NCBI GenBank assembly: GCA_964534355.1
Contig: CAZHNZ010000110.1
Location: 1 to 13,901, forward strand
Reading direction: 5' to 3'
Length of the DNA: 13,901 bases
Source: CAXXIC01 sp964534355
Lineage (GTDB): Bacteria > Bacteroidota > Bacteroidia > Bacteroidales > UBA7332
Shown: in pieces, positions 11,785-13,901 of the stretch
Position numbering within the stretch: the stretch's first letter is position 1
Layout of the letters: every line of letters starts with the position of its first letter
The notes under the pieces: generated by a model
Told to the model about the DNA's origin: nothing
The model's database searches: none
Seen by the model: the letters and a program-made list of their open reading frames with translations, nothing else
Translations under genes and position numbers: made by a program

Positions 11785-13901
11785 CTATTTCTTGATGACC
11801 TGTTTCATTACACTGCCTTGTGAGGTAATGATTTTAATCAGATAAACGCCTTTGTTTAGTCCCGATAGGTCTATTTCAGTTCTGTTGTTTTCAGAGACTG
11901 TGCTTTGTAGCAATACTCCGTTCAATGAGTAAACTTCCACATTTGCAGCTTTTTGCAAATCGGAAATTGTCACAAACAGTTTGCCGTCTGTTGGGTTTGG
12001 ATAAACGGTTACATCCGCAGCTTCTATACCATTGATTCCCGATGGGTCGTATTTAATGCCAATGGTTCCGTTCGTATAAAGAGTAGATAAATCCCAAAGC
12101 AGACCTGCCGCCGGTTTTGCCGGTGAAATGGCTGCAAAAGTGCCTGAAAAGCCGGTGGCAGAGATTATTTTGAACTGATCGCCCACTTTGAAAGAAGCGG
12201 TGTCTGTTTTGACAATCTTCAGGGTTCCGTTGAACATCACCGGACTGGTTACGTTAAGTAAGTCAGCCATTTTTACCGTTTTATTGATTTCGATTTCGGT
12301 GGTCGAACCCGCACTCAACACCAACGGTTGTGTTAATGTTAGCGTTCCAATGCCCGACGTACCAGGCGCGATAGTTCCACCGGACAATACAGAAACTGAA
12401 CCGGAAACTTTAGACGCACCGCCAAGTGTACCATTGGCATTTACTACAATACTACCTGTGCCGGTTTTCATTCCGGTAGGGCTAAAGAGCATCTTTCCAC
12501 CGCTAATAGTAGTTGTACCACCATAAGTACAAGTGTCATTGATAGTCCATGAGCCGGTTCCCACCTTTGTGAAGTTTGTGCTGGTACCCGATAATGTGCC
12601 TGAGAATGCTGCATTTGTATTTTTGCTTCCAACAATCCAATTACCTGCCGAAATACTAGTGCCTGCGCTACCAATCAGTTCGCCGACCGGAACAGTCGTG
12701 CCGGTTGATGTGGTGTAAGCATTTCCTGCTACCAATTTAAGGCTCGCGTTAGCATATCCATACGAATTTGCAATCCGGAAATCGCCGTCTGCAACAGCAA
12801 TTGTTCCTGTAAATGCGGACCAGTCGCCTTTGAAATCAGTTCGGATAAATGGTATAACTACGGTAAGATTGCCGGCACCTGTTAGTTTTCCCGAAATATT
12901 GCAACGAGAGTCTGTGTCCAGTGTGGCATTTGCATTTTGGGGGACAATCAGATTCCAGCTTACTGTTTCGGATCCGGCTACATCCACCATCATCAGTTTA
13001 CCACCTAATAACGTGACATCGCCTGAGCCAAGTCCGGATACATTAGCTGTAACTGAACCTAAAGATAATGTGCCCTCTTTCACGATGGTTCCGCCTTTGT
13101 ATAAGTTTGCTGCATTGAGTTGAAGAATGCCGGGGCCGGTTTTCACCAATTTACCATCACCTGTTAACGTGTTGAGCAGAGACATGGTTGTGCCGGTTGC
13201 CACATTAAATGTACATTCACCAGCATTCATGGTTAGTTTTCGTTTGGTGCTGGTTGGAACTCCTATATGGCTGAGCGTTGCGCCACCGTTAATGACCAGA
13301 TTCGCAGCATCGTCAGACGAAGCACCAATAGAGCTTGCCGCACCCGGGTCATCCAGATTGGTGATTTCAAGTGTGCCGGCTTCGATGATTGTTTTGCCGG
13401 TGTAGCTGTTTTGATTTACCAGACGAAGTGTGCCTGTGCCCCTTTTAATCAAATCTCCTGTGCCCGAAATATTTCCGGTACCCATAATTGAATAGTTGCT
13501 TGTGCCATCTACAATCAATCTGCTTACCGAAAGCGGGGTAGTCATATAAACTGTTGTATTTGCTTTTCCGCGGTCGTCAAAAATTACACTATCGCGATTG
13601 ACAAACACATCGCTGTTGCCATTTCTCAACCATGAAGCCGTGTTGGATAAATCCCATATTTTCTGTGTACCGGCCCAGGCCACTTCACCGGCCTCACGGG
13701 TTGCTTTAATTGTCAGGATAATGCTATTGGCTGAATTGGAAATCGTGTAAGGAAAACCTTCGCATCCAACTAATTTTATCTTTTTTAGATCCCCTACAAA
13801 GGCAGTTTTGTATTTGATAAGCGTGTAATCTCCCGGTTTGAGTGCGCCATTTGTCAGATTCAGAGAAATAGTAACCGTATCTTTGATGGTAAAGGTTCCG
13901 T
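11785..13901 (-). CDS. Partial giant type IX-secreted protein with autotransporter-associated beta-strand repeats
   Basis: The frame is open from the TAG at 11785-11787 to the right edge (at least 705 codons) and the N-terminus lies outside. The GTG at 13681-13683 is internal: 72 more open codons precede it and continue the same beta-rich sequence. The repeats match the PATR type (PF12951, TIGR02601), e.g. S-G-T-G-D-L-I-K-R-G-T-G-T-L-R-L near 13440, then N-S-Y-T-G-K-T-I-I-E-A-G-T-L, and L-T-G-D-G-K-L-V-K-T-G-P-G-I-L-Q-L near 13140. These build a right-handed beta-helix. A segment G-G-T-I-A-P-G-T-S-G-I-G-T-L (near 12350) is the usual end of such a helix. The last 73 residues (11788-12006) start V-Y-P-N-P-T-D-G and form the Por secretion tail (TIGR04183). 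The protein is thus exported by type IX secretion, not by an autotransporter barrel. Such proteins are surface adhesins or carry an N-terminal enzyme domain, which cannot be judged here. Confidence 0.9.
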   Translation of the reverse strand, partial: GTFTIKDTVTISLNLTNGALKPGDYTLIKYKTAFVGDLKKIKLVGCEGFPYTISNSANSIILTIKATREAGEVAWAGTQKIWDLSNTASWLRNGNSDVFVNRDSVIFDDRGKANTTVYMTTPLSVSRLIVDGTSNYSIMGTGNISGTGDLIKRGTGTLRLVNQNSYTGKTIIEAGTLEITNLDDPGAASSIGASSDDAANLVINGGATLSHIGVPTSTKRKLTMNAGECTFNVATGTTMSLLNTLTGDGKLVKTGPGILQLNAANLYKGGTIVKEGTLSLGSVTANVSGLGSGDVTLLGGKLMMVDVAGSETVSWNLIVPQNANATLDTDSRCNISGKLTGAGNLTVVIPFIRTDFKGDWSAFTGTIAVADGDFRIANSYGYANASLKLVAGNAYTTSTGTTVPVGELIGSAGTSISAGNWIVGSKNTNAAFSGTLSGTSTNFTKVGTGSWTINDTCTYGGTTTISGGKMLFSPTGMKTGTGSIVVNANGTLGGASKVSGSVSVLSGGTIAPGTSGIGTLTLTQPLVLSAGSTTEIEINKTVKMADLLNVTSPVMFNGTLKIVKTDTASFKVGDQFKIISATGFSGTFAAISPAKPAAGLLWDLSTLYTNGTIGIKYDPSGINGIEAADVTVYPNPTDGKLFVTISDLQKAANVEVYSLNGVLLQSTVSENNRTEIDLSGLNKGVYLIKIITSQGSVMKQVIKK

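Noticed and set aside
13681..13683. GTG as the start of the type IX-secreted protein
   Set aside because: The frame stays open for 72 codons to the window edge with continuous beta-rich sequence and no signal peptide after the GTG, so this codon is an internal Val.
1..13901. Mobile elements, defence islands, CRISPR or phage genes
   Set aside because: No transposase, integrase, terminal repeats, direct-repeat arrays, toxin-antitoxin pairs or known defence domains were found; the gene content is mostly core-type.

Overview
The window looks like chromosomal DNA of a member of the Bacteroidota, most likely the order Bacteroidales. Three observations support this. A secreted protein ends in a type IX secretion (Por) C-terminal sorting domain. 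Several starts are preceded by the Bacteroidota-type -7 box TAnnTTTG with no clear Shine-Dalgarno sequence. Several gene families are typical of that group. No tRNA, rRNA, CRISPR array, insertion sequence, phage gene or integrase was seen.

Layout. (1) 1-2601 is the edge of a surface-glycan locus. A partial MptE/DUF115-like (or GT42-like) gene runs off the left end on the minus strand, divergent from a GT4 and a GT2 glycosyltransferase that overlap by 4 bases on the plus strand. (2) 2606-3379 is a minus-strand COG0731-type radical SAM gene, convergent with the GT2 gene across a 4-base gap. (3) 3480-5267 is a DeaD-like RNA helicase with a DbpA-type RNA-binding domain, its own promoter and a terminator. 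(4) 5297-7942 is a minus-strand group of three genes: a CBS-less KpsF/KdsD-type sugar-phosphate isomerase, a PfkB sugar kinase, and a lipoprotein with a tyrosine-phosphatase fold whose catalytic cysteine is replaced by glycine. (5) 8020-8820 is an AIM24/TIGR00266 protein. (6) 9228-10136 is a lipoprotein with three PepSY-like repeats split by a Gly-Gly-Lys tract. (7) 10373-11719 is a plus-strand RhlE-like helicase with a DEVD box, ended by a strong bidirectional terminator. (8) 11785-13901 is the C-terminal part of a very large type IX-secreted protein built of autotransporter-associated beta-strand repeats; it continues past the right end.

How the genes fit together. The left genes belong to polysaccharide or LPS assembly. 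The isomerase probably makes arabinose 5-phosphate for Kdo, which also serves LPS, with the kinase and pseudophosphatase as co-transcribed partners of unknown substrate. The rest is RNA metabolism plus envelope or secreted proteins. Most of the window is ordinary core genome. The items most worth attention are the pseudophosphatase, the hairpin at the predicted 5' end of the isomerase mRNA, the terminator just before the radical SAM gene, and the Gly-rich triple-PepSY lipoprotein.
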